Source: Mycetocola_A sp015752285
GTDB taxonomy: Bacteria > Actinomycetota > Actinomycetes > Actinomycetales > Microbacteriaceae
Assembly (NCBI RefSeq): GCF_015752285.1
Contig: NZ_JADOUY010000001.1
Location: 496,001-560,000 of the forward strand
DNA length: 64,000 bases
Direction of reading: 5' to 3'
Shown here: positions 17,722-26,737 of the stretch, in pieces
How positions within the stretch are numbered: position 1 is the stretch's first letter
Layout: every line of letters starts with the position of its first letter
The notes under the pieces: generated by a model
What the model was told of the DNA's origin: nothing
Seen by the model: only the letters and a program-made list of their open reading frames with translations
Database searches by the model: none
Position numbers and translations under genes: made by a program

Positions 17722-17755
17722 CGCAGGGCCCCGACACGAATGCCGGGGCCCTGCG
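17722..17755 (-). terminator. strong stem-loop terminator after GH16 gene
   Basis: CGCAGGGCCCCG (17722-17733) and CGGGGCCCTGCG (17744-17755) form a perfect 12-bp stem with a 10-nt loop. It lies just downstream of the GH16 stop (minus strand). Confidence 0.75.
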
Positions 17756-17786
17756 TTGGTGACATCGGCCGGGGCCGCGTCGGGTG

Positions 17787-19331
17787 TTAGCCCTTGTACT
17801 TCCAGATCTTGACGTAGTCGACCTGGTAGTCCAGCGGCTGCGTCCAGCTCTTGTTCTTCGGGTCAGGGAGACCCCAGTACTGAGCCGACGGGCCGACGTG
17901 CAGGTTGAGGCGCACGTGGAGCGGCGAGTTGAAGCTCTTCTTGTCCCACAGCATGGGGTGAGTCTTCGGCGTCGCCGTTGCGATCTTCACGTCATCGACG
18001 TAAAGCGATGCGTAGGTCGGGGTCAGCTCGAAGGCGTAGGTGTGGAATCCGTCCCACGGCTTTGAGGTGGCACCCTCCTGGGAGTGGGTCCAGAAGAACT
18101 TGGATCCGCCGCCCATGGTGTCGCTGTGCACCGTTGTGGTCGCGGTGTCGATCTTCTGTCCGCCAGGTGCAGCCTTTTCGTTGTAGCCCCAGGCCTCCAT
18201 GATGTCGATCTCACCGGAGTTGGAGTTGCGCAGCCAGAACGCGGCCAGGGCGCCGTAGGTCTTCGGACCGGTGGGCGTCTTGGCGCGGATCTCCCAGCGA
18301 CCGTACTGCTGGGCGTACGACATGTCGCCGCTCTTCAGCACTCGCTGGTCCATGTAGCCGGTCTCGTGGGTGAGCACAGGCGCGCCGCCACCGGAGGTGC
18401 GCTTGATCGGAGTGGCGAGCCAGTCCGCCTTGAGGTGGGCGATGCCGTTGTTGTCGACGGTCACCTGCTTCTCGGAAGGCACGGCGACATCGGCGAGAAG
18501 GCCGAGGTCGCTGCGGTCACGCACGTTCCACTTAGCGGGATCGACGGCCGGCTGGCCGGCAGCATCCTTGTAGGTGAAGTTATCTTCCCAGGCAGGAGTG
18601 CCCCAGGCAGCGCCTGCGCCGGTGGGCGCTGTCGGCTGCTCAGGAGTGGCGGGGGTTGTCGGCGTCGTCGGCTTGGCCGGCGTCGTCGGTGCCGTGGTCG
18701 GGGGAGCGACCGTTGCGGCCTTCGTCATCGTGACCTGAGCGTCGAAGCTGATGTTGTGGGTGTTGCGCCAGTTGGACTGGACCTGAGCGGAGAGGAGGTT
18801 CTTTCCGGTCTTGAGAGCGGATGCCGGTACGGTCACGGTGACCTTGCTGGCCTTCGCCTTCGTGGTCTGCGGAGCAGCCGTTGCGTAGCTGTTGTCCTTG
18901 ACTTCGCCGGCCTTGAGGTTCTTGCGAACCGCTTCCTTGCCGTTGACGTAGACGATGACGGCGTCATCGGCCCACGTGGTCAGGGTGACGCCACTGGCCG
19001 GAACGGAGTCCAGCGAAAACGACTTCTGGAAGTACGACGCCAGCGGCTTCTTGGTGAAGCTGTTCGGAAGCTTCGTGCCGAGGGTTCCGGTGTTCAGGCC
19101 GAAGCCGAACGGGGCAGTGCCGGTCGCCCAGGAGGCGGCTGCCGTCTTCCAGGTCGAGGCCGGAGCGGCGGTTCCGCGGTAGTAGTTCCAACCGGTGCTG
19201 CTGAAGGGGACGACCGTCTCGGTCGAAGCGGGAGCAGCTGCCACCGGGGCAGCTGTCGCCGTGGAGGGGATGAGGAAGCCTGCGGTCAATGCCGCGGCCA
19301 TCAGGGTCGATGTGAGTATCTTATTTCGCAC
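17787..19331 (-). CDS. secreted GH16 family glycoside hydrolase
   Basis: 514 residues. Signal peptide (1-27, ending TATAAP), then a beta-sandwich galactose-binding-like domain (about 45-205; WNYYRG, SYFQKSFSL, DDAVIVYVNGKE), a Pro/Thr-rich linker (about 207-240), and a GH16 catalytic domain (about 245-514). The catalytic signature GEIDIMEAWG supplies the two Glu residues of the EXDXXE motif, and the fold ends with VDYVKIWK. GH16 enzymes cut beta-1,3/1,4-glucans or related galactans by a retaining mechanism. It is a freely secreted enzyme as far as the sequence shows. Its promoter region carries two C-run/G-run palindromes. Confidence 0.92.
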   Translation of the reverse strand: MRNKILTSTLMAAALTAGFLIPSTATAAPVAAAPASTETVVPFSSTGWNYYRGTAAPASTWKTAAASWATGTAPFGFGLNTGTLGTKLPNSFTKKPLASYFQKSFSLDSVPASGVTLTTWADDAVIVYVNGKEAVRKNLKAGEVKDNSYATAAPQTTKAKASKVTVTVPASALKTGKNLLSAQVQSNWRNTHNISFDAQVTMTKAATVAPPTTAPTTPAKPTTPTTPATPEQPTAPTGAGAAWGTPAWEDNFTYKDAAGQPAVDPAKWNVRDRSDLGLLADVAVPSEKQVTVDNNGIAHLKADWLATPIKRTSGGGAPVLTHETGYMDQRVLKSGDMSYAQQYGRWEIRAKTPTGPKTYGALAAFWLRNSNSGEIDIMEAWGYNEKAAPGGQKIDTATTTVHSDTMGGGSKFFWTHSQEGATSKPWDGFHTYAFELTPTYASLYVDDVKIATATPKTHPMLWDKKSFNSPLHVRLNLHVGPSAQYWGLPDPKNKSWTQPLDYQVDYVKIWKYKG

Positions 19332-19568
19332 GAGTTATGTATGCCTATTCGTCGGGATGAGCCGATGGGCCCTGGGGGTTTACCCCCCAAAGAGGGGGGG
19401 CAAGACCGAGCTAACGTAACGGGGATTAGCTGGCAATTACCTGTGTGAATCGGTCATTTATAACGTTTTGATACCGGGGTATGGGAGTGATTTACCCGGC
19501 TAGAGCGCAATTTAATGAGGGACCGTCATTCTTTTGCATTCTTTCGACACGCCGAAGGTGACATTCAG
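19332..19568. other. AT-rich promoter region of GH16 gene
   Basis: 237 nt markedly richer in A+T than the surroundings, between the GH16 start and the GT11 gene stop. It holds the palindromes at 19374-19400. Long untranslated leader is likely; I recognise no riboswitch class. Confidence 0.5.
19374..19400. promoter_or_regulatory. double palindrome of G and C runs upstream of GH16
   Basis: GGGGG (19374-19378), TTTA, CCCCCC (19383-19388), AAAGA, GGGGGGG (19394-19400): the central C-run can pair with either G-run. A similar C5-N6-G6 element lies upstream of the TasA-like gene (31923-31939). Probably a regulator site or an RNA switch with two alternative hairpins. Confidence 0.45.
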
Positions 19569-20444
19569 CTAGAACCTGAGCCATTCGGGGGGGACCAGTT
19601 CGCTCGCGTCGCTGTGCGCGTCGGCAAACCAGGTGGCCGGTGCGATGACCGGATGCTGTGACGTCGCCGGCTTTCCGAGCCAACCGGCCCACCAGCTGAA
19701 GGTGCTGTTTGCAATCACCTTCGAGGAGCACGCGGACATCAAAGCGATCTCTCCGCCGTCCTGAGTCGTGGCATCCGCCGGGCAGACCCGGTCACCCTCC
19801 CGGACCAGGTTCGCGGTCATCCAGTCAGGATCGTCCCCGAACCAGACGCGGTTGCGGTGTCCGAGAACGTCGAGGTGGGCCAGTGCACGGTCGTAGTAGT
19901 CCTGGCCGAGTACCCCGTGACGGGCGGTGTTGTCTGCGACGGCAAGGTAGTCGCCACGGCGGACGTGGACAGCGACAGTGTGGGGGTCGGCCGCCAGCTC
20001 CTCGGCGAGGGCTCTCCCGGACGGGGTCAGCATCGAGTCGAGCAGGCCGGTGATCGATGCTCGCACACTGTCTGCGGATGCCGTGAAGTAGTGCGGCGAC
20101 TGAAAGTAGCCCATGAGGTACGAACGCCCGGTGAGGCGCTCACGGACGGTGACGTCATGACCCGACTTCTTCTGCTTGACCAGGCGGAGAGCCGAGGAGT
20201 CGCTGATGCGGCCGCGCCTCTGCGCGACCGCGAGCAGCAGCCCGGAGAGTTGCGAGAATCGCTGCTCTGAGGTGAGTAGCGGCTCGATGACGAGCGGGCG
20301 GTCACCTCGGCAGCGGACCCGGTCGATCAGCACCCGTCGACCGGAGCGTTCGAGGTCGTGGGCAAAGGCCCACTCGAAAAGCTGGTTGCCCAGCCCGCCC
20401 TGCAGCGTCAGCAGGATCTCGTCGTCTTTCACACGCCAGCGCAC
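19569..20444 (-). CDS. GT11 family fucosyltransferase-like glycosyltransferase
   Basis: 291 residues. The donor-binding loop LQGGLGNQLFEWAFA (about 13-27), the HVRRGDY motif (about 162-168) and the C-terminal NSTFSWWAGWLG block (about 243-254) are the hallmarks of family GT11 (alpha-1,2-fucosyltransferases using GDP-fucose). The GTG start at 20444 has AGGA 10 nt upstream. No other polysaccharide biosynthesis genes are nearby, so the acceptor is unknown; a secreted or surface glycan is the natural guess. Confidence 0.87.
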   Translation of the reverse strand: MRWRVKDDEILLTLQGGLGNQLFEWAFAHDLERSGRRVLIDRVRCRGDRPLVIEPLLTSEQRFSQLSGLLLAVAQRRGRISDSSALRLVKQKKSGHDVTVRERLTGRSYLMGYFQSPHYFTASADSVRASITGLLDSMLTPSGRALAEELAADPHTVAVHVRRGDYLAVADNTARHGVLGQDYYDRALAHLDVLGHRNRVWFGDDPDWMTANLVREGDRVCPADATTQDGGEIALMSACSSKVIANSTFSWWAGWLGKPATSQHPVIAPATWFADAHSDASELVPPEWLRF

Positions 20445-20549
20445 TGGTCACCATTCCTGTGGCACAGCCACGTCACAGGTGCACAACCATAGGGTGAGAA
20501 ACCCTCACAGGCACAGTCCCCCGAACGTGTGACGGGTCGGACAGGAGCG

Positions 20550-21713
20550 TTAGAGGCCGACGCCCTTGCCGGACATGAAGGGTACCGGGTTGGTGAAGTC
20601 GCCGCCGATGCGGATCTTGAGGTCGAGGTGGCAGCCGCTCACGACTCCGGTGGCACCGATACCGGCGACAACCGTTCCGGCTTCGATCAGTTGACCGACG
20701 GAGACCCTGAACGAACCGGTCTGCACGTGGCCGTAGATCGACTCGACTCCGCCGCCGTGGTCGACGATGACGCGCTGTCCGTATGCACCGGCTGAGCCAG
20801 TGAACGTGACCCGGCCGGCAGAGACAGCCTTGATCGGCGTACCACAGCTCGCGCCGAAGTCGACGCCGTCGTGGAAGGAGTTGGAGCATCCGGCCGCGTT
20901 GCAGACCAGGCCGCGAGGGCCATACGGCGATGAGATACCGGCGGCGACCGGACGGATCCAGGTGCCGCTGCGCCCAACGAGGAACGCCGCCAGGTCGGGG
21001 TCATTCGCGTTGTAGACGTAGCTTCCCGATGATGATCCGGACTGGGCAGAGCGGCTGGCCGCGAGCTTGGCTGCTTCGGCAGCGGCCTTCGCTGCGGCAA
21101 CTGCTGCGAGTTCTTCCTCAGACGTCGCCGAATAGCTATCGCGGGCGAGGGCGGGTCGCGTCCAGTCGGGGACGGTGAGCGACTGAGCACCGGTCGCGTG
21201 CACCCGTGCTGCGACAGTCGTCTCTTCAGACGTGAAGGCGTAGGCCGGGAGGGCGACCGTTCCGAAGATGCCGGGCACAGCGACCGCCATGATGAGCATC
21301 GACCGGATGGACTTCCAGCGCGACTGCTTCGGGGCGGACCTCACCGCACTCGTGGTGGAACGTGACGCTGACGGGCCGGTCGTCGAATGACCTGACTTCC
21401 GCCGTGCGCCGGCGGAGCGCGGTGCGCGCGCGGCGCCGACAACCGATCTGGTGCTCGGTTCGAGAATCGGAGGCACGGCCGAGGAAGAGATCGGTGTTGA
21501 TGACAGGGGGATCGCGAGGGCTGCCGGCGAGTCAGGAACCGAAGGCAGCGATGTCGAAGACTCAGTCACCGACGGCTCCGGGGCCGACAGCCCCGAGCCT
21601 GCTGCCGCTGCCGCTGCCTCGCGAAGGCTCCTCCGTGTCGGGAGCGGCGTGGGGTCGATGGACGAGTCGCTGGCGCCCGCTTCGGGCTCTCGGCGGTTGT
21701 CGTCGGTCATCAC
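20550..21713 (-). CDS. M23 family peptidase (LytM domain) with altered metal site
   Basis: 387 residues. A disordered Ser/Pro-rich cytoplasmic region (1-135), one membrane span (about 138-160), a coiled region rich in Ala (about 200-225) and a C-terminal M23 domain (about 265-380). The metal/catalytic residues are His281 and Asp285 (HDGVD), His329 (YGH) and His362 (GCH). The second residue of the HxH motif, normally a zinc ligand, is Asp364 (CHLDLKI). This could alter or abolish zinc binding; Asp can also act as a ligand. Peptidoglycan binding or hydrolysis at the cell surface is the expected role. Confidence 0.88.
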   Translation of the reverse strand: MMTDDNRREPEAGASDSSIDPTPLPTRRSLREAAAAAAGSGLSAPEPSVTESSTSLPSVPDSPAALAIPLSSTPISSSAVPPILEPSTRSVVGAARAPRSAGARRKSGHSTTGPSASRSTTSAVRSAPKQSRWKSIRSMLIMAVAVPGIFGTVALPAYAFTSEETTVAARVHATGAQSLTVPDWTRPALARDSYSATSEEELAAVAAAKAAAEAAKLAASRSAQSGSSSGSYVYNANDPDLAAFLVGRSGTWIRPVAAGISSPYGPRGLVCNAAGCSNSFHDGVDFGASCGTPIKAVSAGRVTFTGSAGAYGQRVIVDHGGGVESIYGHVQTGSFRVSVGQLIEAGTVVAGIGATGVVSGCHLDLKIRIGGDFTNPVPFMSGKGVGL

Positions 21714-21921
21714 AAAAATTCTCCGCGCGCCAATTCTTACGAGTTCGCGGCGTTTTCACGAGATTCCGCGCGCTCGTACTGGCGCTGATGTTCAGTGGCG
21801 GGCGGAGCCGAAACAGCATCCACCCAAATTCGGGTTAGCCATGAGGATAGCCGAATCGGCCTGTGAACACACTCCCAATTCGGGTGGCCGTGCCCTGCAG
21901 TGCAGAGTACGGTCATCGATC
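21714..21921. other. intergenic region between divergent M23 and GNAT genes
   Basis: Holds two related dyads, ACCCAAATTCGGGT-like (21822-21836) and CCCAATTCGGGT (21874-21885), 51 nt apart. They may be operator sites for the M23 promoter. No riboswitch of the c-di-AMP type was recognised. Confidence 0.35.
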
Positions 21922-22470
21922 ATGGCCGTTATTCTGCGCACTCCGAGGATCGAGGACGCCGCCGAACTCGGCCGCGTGCACCAACAATGCTGGGTCGAAA
22001 CCTATGCGGATTTCGTCACTCCCGAGTTCTGGGAGCACTCGACCGAAGCACGCCGGATCGGCATGTGGGAGCGGATGCTGCGACGCAGCGAACCCTCCAG
22101 GCGACTCATGATCGCCGAGGTCGACGGCGATGTCGTTGGCTTCGCGCAGGCCGGCCCCGCGAACGTGCGCGAGCATCCCGGATTCGATCCCGTACACGAC
22201 CTCGAGGTACGGATGCTCTATCTCGTCCGATCGGCACACGGCAGTGGAATCGGTCAGAAATTGCTCGACGCGGTGCTGGGCGCCGATGATCCCGCCCAGC
22301 TCTGGGTGGCCGAGCAAAATGCTCGGGCGCGAGCGTTCTATCGACGAAACGGGTTCGAAGCCGACGGCGTGCATGACCTCCGTGCGCATCGCGGGAGTAA
22401 GATCACAGCCATTCGAATGGTCCGCCCGAGGCCACGACATCGCGAGGACCGACTGCATACCACCGATTGA
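21922..22470 (+). CDS. GNAT family N-acetyltransferase
   Basis: 182 residues. Core motifs are RIEDAAELGRVHQQCWVETY (about 9-28), LYLVRSAHGSGIGQKLLDAV (acetyl-CoA loop RSAHGSGIG, about 107-115) and ARAFYRRNGFEADG (about 141-154). The C-terminal tail is basic. The substrate is unknown. The ATG at 21922 is the first start that gives a standard GNAT N-terminus; the open frame upstream runs antisense through the M23 gene. Confidence 0.87.
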   Translation: MAVILRTPRIEDAAELGRVHQQCWVETYADFVTPEFWEHSTEARRIGMWERMLRRSEPSRRLMIAEVDGDVVGFAQAGPANVREHPGFDPVHDLEVRMLYLVRSAHGSGIGQKLLDAVLGADDPAQLWVAEQNARARAFYRRNGFEADGVHDLRAHRGSKITAIRMVRPRPRHREDRLHTTD

Positions 22471-22571
22471 CCGATCCGGCGAGGCGGCTGCCGTCGTCGC
22501 CCGGGTGCGGGACGATGTGTACGTACGTGGAATAGTCGGCAGCCTGCCGGCCGTCACTGAGGGTGTGGATC

Positions 22572-23723
22572 ATGCGCAGGAAAAACAAGAACATCACGGC
22601 CGAGGTCGACCAGGCGGACCTGAAGCCGGACTTCGCGCTGCAGAAGGGAGCAGGCGCCGCTGGCTTCAGCATCGCCTCCTTCCGGATCGGCCTCGTCGGC
22701 GGGCTCGGTGTTCTCACTGCGCTCCTGATCGGAAATGTGCTCGGCCAGCTCGGTACCGTGCTGATCTACATCGGTCTTGCCCTTTTCCTCGCCCTCGGAC
22801 TCGACCCCCTGGTCACCTGGCTCGAGAAGCGCATCCACAGGGGCGTGGCTATTCTCCTCGTCGTCCTCGCTGTCCTCGGGGTCTTCGCCGCCCTGCTCTT
22901 CGCCGTCATTCCCGTGCTCATCGAACAGGCGTCGAATCTCGTCGAGGACTTCCCACGTGTGCAGGACGAGGTCGAGTCAAGCGACTTCATCAAAGGGCTC
23001 GAAGCAACCTTCGGTGGGTCGTTGAGCATCGGGGACGCCATCTCGAGCTCAATCGAGTTCATCAGCAACCCCGAGAATCTCGTCGCGATCGGCGGCGGTC
23101 TCGCTGCGGTCGGTGCAGGGATCGCCAGTGGCGTGACCGGCGCGACCATCGTGCTCATCCTCACCCTCTTCTTCTTGGCCTCGCTGCGGTCGATGAAGGG
23201 TGTCGCGTACCGCTTCGTTCCTGCCTACCGTCGCGTCGGCTTCGCGAAGATCACCGAGGAGATCACGAGCGCCGTCGGCCGCTACGTGGTCGGCCAACTC
23301 AGCCTGGCGCTGTGCAACGGCATCCTGAGCCTCATCGCGCTGTCGATCATCGGAGCGCCGCTGCCGTTCCTGCTGGCGATGATCGCGTTCCTCGGTTCGC
23401 TCGTTCCGCTGGTCGGCACGCTCACGGCGTCGATCATCAACACCCTGATCTGCCTGTTCGTCTCCCCCACCACCGCGCTCTTCGCCGGCATCTACTACCT
23501 CATCTACATGCAGATCGAGGCATACGTGCTGAGCCCGCGCATCATGAGCCGCGCCGTCGCCGTTCCAGGCGCGATCGTCGTCATCGCTGCGGTCGCGGGT
23601 GGAGCGATCGGCGGAGTCCTCGGTGCACTCGTTGCCATCCCGGTCGCGGCATCCGCCATCATCATCATCCAGAAAGTGGTCTTCCCGCTGCAGGACGCGA
23701 AGCACTCGCCGACCGGGGCCTAG
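22572..23723 (+). CDS. AI-2E family transporter
   Basis: 383 residues. Eight hydrophobic segments with the family arrangement: two pairs near the N-terminus (LGTVLIYIGLALFLALGLDP), a soluble helical domain (about 115-190), and the C-terminal LGSLVPLVGTL...VLSPRIMSRAV signature (about 270-330). The family includes TqsA-type exporters and Na+/H+ antiporters; the substrate here is unknown. GAGGG lies 9 nt before the ATG at 22572, favouring this over the GTG at 22563. Confidence 0.88.
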   Translation: MRRKNKNITAEVDQADLKPDFALQKGAGAAGFSIASFRIGLVGGLGVLTALLIGNVLGQLGTVLIYIGLALFLALGLDPLVTWLEKRIHRGVAILLVVLAVLGVFAALLFAVIPVLIEQASNLVEDFPRVQDEVESSDFIKGLEATFGGSLSIGDAISSSIEFISNPENLVAIGGGLAAVGAGIASGVTGATIVLILTLFFLASLRSMKGVAYRFVPAYRRVGFAKITEEITSAVGRYVVGQLSLALCNGILSLIALSIIGAPLPFLLAMIAFLGSLVPLVGTLTASIINTLICLFVSPTTALFAGIYYLIYMQIEAYVLSPRIMSRAVAVPGAIVVIAAVAGGAIGGVLGALVAIPVAASAIIIIQKVVFPLQDAKHSPTGA

Positions 23724-23726
23724 AAC

Positions 23727-25109
23727 TCAGTCGTCGTCCCACCGTGACGGGCCCCAGGAGGACTGCTCGCGGGCGGCTTCCTCACGGCGCTTCTCCCGGC
23801 GAGTCCTCGGCGTCTCGTGGTCGATCTCTGCCGCCAGCGCCCGGGATCCGGTGGGATCGGCCGTGACGTCGGTGTCGTCGGCAACGGATGCCGTCGCTGT
23901 CGTTCCTGAGCCCACCGCTTTCACCACGAGAACCGCGATGAGCGTCGTCACCGGGATGGCGAGTACGAGGCCGATCGACCCGACGAGAGTGCGCACGATC
24001 TCTTCGGCGAGTTCGCCGCTGGTGATGGTCTCGACGATCGGGCGCTCCTGCAGCGTCAGCAGGATGAGCAGGGGAAGGGCGGCGCCCGCGTAGGCGAAGA
24101 CGATCGTGTAGACCGTGGAAGCGATGTGGTCGCGCCCGACGCGCATGGCGCCGGCGAACAGCCGCCTCCAGCTCGAATCCGGCGCGAGTTCGTGCATCTC
24201 CCACACTGCGGAGGACTGGGTGATGGTGACGTCGTTGAGCACACCGAGCCCCGAGATGATGAGCCCGCAGAGCAGAATTGCGGAGAGCGAGATCGACCCG
24301 GAGGCATAGGAGAGGGTGTAGTCGGCGTCGTCGTTCAGCCCGGTGAGATGCAGGGTGCCGGTCGCCCACGCAGCGATGAGCGACGTCGTCACCAGTCCGA
24401 AGATCGTGCCGAGGAGCGCCGTCGACGTCCTCGCTGAGAATCCGTGGGCGAAGTACAACACCCCGATCATGATCACACTCGATCCGACCAGGCCGAGCAG
24501 CAGGGCAGGTTTGCCCTCGATGAGCCCGGGCAGGATGAACTGCGCAACGACGAGATAGGCGCCTGCGAGGCCGAGGAGGGCACGGAACCCGCGCCAGCGG
24601 GCGACGAGGACCACCACGGCCGCATAGATGCCAGCGAGCAGGGCCATCGGCACCGTACGCACGAAGTCGATGAACGAGTACTGCGACAGCGCGGCCTCGC
24701 CTGATGTGCCCAGATCGAGAAAACGGATGCGATCGCCGACCTTCACGTCGACCTCGCGGATGACCTCGGGCGGGATCTCGACATCAGCGATCGCGCCGCC
24801 GCGATCGGGAGCGATGTGCGCCACGAGACACTGCTGATCGGCTGTCGCCTCGCTCGACGGGTAGAGGCAGGTGGCGATGCTCGTTCGCTCGACCGTTCCG
24901 ATCTGGAAGCTCACCCCCTCGGCGGTGGAGTACGGGTTGCCCACCTCGACGTCGTCGGCTGCGCCGCTCGGCCAGAGCAGGAACATGCCGACGATTGCTG
25001 CAAGCGTCATCGGGATGAGGATGGCGGCGAGCAGTCTGTTGGCCCGGCGTCGCGTCGCGGCGGCCTGCGCCGACGGTTCCGCGTCGTTGTGCACGTGGCT
25101 GTGACCCAT
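23727..25109 (-). CDS. YibE/F family membrane protein
   Basis: 460 residues. An N-terminal span (about 25-47), an extracytoplasmic beta-domain (about 55-155) and seven or so C-terminal spans, followed by a charged tail. The TGLNDDADYTLSYASGSI and LGVLNDVTITQSSAVWE segments are the family core. The function of YibE/F proteins is unknown; homologues occur as a pair of domains in one or two genes. The ATG at 25109 follows AAAGGGAC. The N-terminus carries a short His-rich stretch (GHSHVHND). Confidence 0.87.
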   Translation of the reverse strand: MGHSHVHNDAEPSAQAAATRRRANRLLAAILIPMTLAAIVGMFLLWPSGAADDVEVGNPYSTAEGVSFQIGTVERTSIATCLYPSSEATADQQCLVAHIAPDRGGAIADVEIPPEVIREVDVKVGDRIRFLDLGTSGEAALSQYSFIDFVRTVPMALLAGIYAAVVVLVARWRGFRALLGLAGAYLVVAQFILPGLIEGKPALLLGLVGSSVIMIGVLYFAHGFSARTSTALLGTIFGLVTTSLIAAWATGTLHLTGLNDDADYTLSYASGSISLSAILLCGLIISGLGVLNDVTITQSSAVWEMHELAPDSSWRRLFAGAMRVGRDHIASTVYTIVFAYAGAALPLLILLTLQERPIVETITSGELAEEIVRTLVGSIGLVLAIPVTTLIAVLVVKAVGSGTTATASVADDTDVTADPTGSRALAAEIDHETPRTRREKRREEAAREQSSWGPSRWDDD

Positions 25110-25125
25110 GGAGTCCCTTTCGGTG

Positions 25126-26343
25126 TCAGTGCGTGAAGCGTCGGGCGCGGGCGGAACGCATGGCATCCGTCACCAGCATGAGAGCGAGGGCGACCGCGAC
25201 GAACAGGATCTGCGCCGGCGGAAGCGATGGTAGACCGTTGCGATCGAGAAGGAGGCCGCCGAGCAGGGCGCCGCCACCGATCCCGACGTTGAACGCGGTG
25301 GTCTGCAGCGCAGCAGCAAGGTCGCGGGTTCTGAACGACGCTGTGTGCAGCATCCTGGTCTGGAGCATCGCCGGAACGCCGCCGAAGGCGACGCCCCAGA
25401 CCACGATGGCGATGACGACCACGATGGAGTTGGCGGACCCGACGGCGAGGACGCCGACCGCAACGATCACGGACACGATCGCGAGAGCGAACCCGCGCTT
25501 CGGGAACCGGTCGGAGGCGTAGCCCGCGAGCACGAGGCCCACGACCCCGGCCCCGCCGAAGAGGAAGAGCAGGAAGGCCACCGACGTGTCCGGGAACCCG
25601 GCGACCTCGACCAGCCAGGGCGCGATGTAGGTGTAGAACGTGTTCTGGCCGGTGATGAGGATGATGATGACGACGCAGAGCAGCACGACACCCGTGATGC
25701 TGCGGTCCTTGTAGAGCGGGATGGCGATCTCGCCGGTCTTGAGCGTGACGTGATGGTTCACCGCAGGCAGGTACTTGACCACCAGGAGGGCAAGGATCAC
25801 GACAATCACGGCAATGATCAGGAAGGCCGTGCGCCAGCCGAGGGCGTGGCCGAGTGCCGTGCCGACCGGCACGCCGAGCACGAACGCCGCTGATCCGCCA
25901 CCGGCCGTGATGGCGACGGCCTTACCGAGCTGGTGCCGCGGCACGAGGTGCGCGGAGTATGCGGCGACGACGGCCCAGAACAGCCCGTGGGCGAGTCCAC
26001 CGAGGACGCGGGCGCCGACCAGGATCTCATAGGTGGGGGCGATCGCTGCCAGCACGTTGGCGAGGGCGATGACGCCGAGCACGACGACGACGAGTCCCTT
26101 GCGCGAGTATTTGCGGGTCAGCGCGGCGAGGGGGGTCGTGGCGACGACGACCGTGCCGGCGAAGACGGTGACGAGCAGGCCGGCCGTCGACAGGCTCACG
26201 TCGAGTTCTTTCGCCATGTCGGGCAGGAGCCCGGTCGGGAGGAATTCACTCGTGACAGAGACGAAGATCGCGCCGGCCAGTGTGAGCAGGCCGATCCAGG
26301 GAAACGGCCGGGTGTCGGTCGTTTCGGTCGTGGAAGAAGACAC
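25126..26343 (-). CDS. MFS transporter (AraJ/DHA1-like)
   Basis: 405 residues with twelve spans. The SEFLPTGLLPDMAKEL segment after helix 1 (about 30-45) is characteristic of the SotB/AraJ group of sugar or drug efflux proteins, and RVLGGLAHGLFWAVV near 105 is the motif-C-like region. The first plausible start is GTG at 26343; no good ribosome binding site is visible and the frame stays open far upstream, so the exact start is uncertain. It ends 16 nt from the YibE/F start codon on the same strand, so both may be cotranscribed. Confidence 0.82.
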   Translation of the reverse strand: MSSSTTETTDTRPFPWIGLLTLAGAIFVSVTSEFLPTGLLPDMAKELDVSLSTAGLLVTVFAGTVVVATTPLAALTRKYSRKGLVVVVLGVIALANVLAAIAPTYEILVGARVLGGLAHGLFWAVVAAYSAHLVPRHQLGKAVAITAGGGSAAFVLGVPVGTALGHALGWRTAFLIIAVIVVILALLVVKYLPAVNHHVTLKTGEIAIPLYKDRSITGVVLLCVVIIILITGQNTFYTYIAPWLVEVAGFPDTSVAFLLFLFGGAGVVGLVLAGYASDRFPKRGFALAIVSVIVAVGVLAVGSANSIVVVIAIVVWGVAFGGVPAMLQTRMLHTASFRTRDLAAALQTTAFNVGIGGGALLGGLLLDRNGLPSLPPAQILFVAVALALMLVTDAMRSARARRFTH

Positions 26344-26410
26344 AGGGATGCCGATCAGGTCAGGGGGCAGGTGCGGCCGACGTCGGCGTGCGGCGCGCTG
26401 TCGGTCAAGC

Positions 26411-26563
26411 CTATTCGACGTGCCCGCTCGCGGCGGGTCCGTCGGTGCGGATGACGGGCTGCGCCTCGGGGAGAAGTGCGTCGAGCAGGTGAGCGAGCGG
26501 TCGGGGTGCGGGATCGCCGCCGAGCTCCTCGACGAGGACGCTCGCCCACCGGATGTCAGTCGG
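26411..26563 (-). pseudogene. possible C-terminal remnant of a regulator gene
   Basis: A 50-codon open segment closed by stops on both sides and lacking any start codon. Its translation (…WASVLVEELGGDPAPRPL then AHLLDALLPEAQPVIRTDG) has the composition and codon use of real protein here and looks like the tail of a small helical regulator. Lying just upstream of the MFS gene it could be the decayed repressor of that gene. This is inference from composition only. Confidence 0.3.
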
Positions 26564-26737
26564 CTAGCACTGCGGCCCGACAGAAGGAGATCGGCACCAG
26601 AGAAGGACCAACCCGGCACAACCATCCTTTTCTCGCGACGTTCTCCTTCTCCCAAGCCGATGGCGAACCGCCGACAGCACCCTGTTATGCATGCGAGCTC
26701 CTGATATGCGTGCGACCCACGGTGCGAGCAGCACCCG
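26564..26737. other. non-coding stretch upstream of the MFS gene
   Basis: Together with the remnant next to it this makes a gap of about 390 nt between well supported genes. I see no gene, tRNA or clear operator in it. Confidence 0.4.

Noticed and set aside
18084..19448. 454-codon frame opposite the GH16 gene
   Set aside because: Gly/Arg-rich shadow without domains; the GH16 protein explains the region, including its signal peptide and catalytic motif.
20494..20508. GTGAG/CTCAC hairpin downstream of the M23 gene as a terminator
   Set aside because: Only a 5-bp stem without a U-tract; too weak to list.
21714..21921. c-di-AMP (ydaO) riboswitch before the M23 peptidase gene
   Set aside because: Such riboswitches precede wall hydrolase genes in actinobacteria, but the conserved core was not present and the gap is short.
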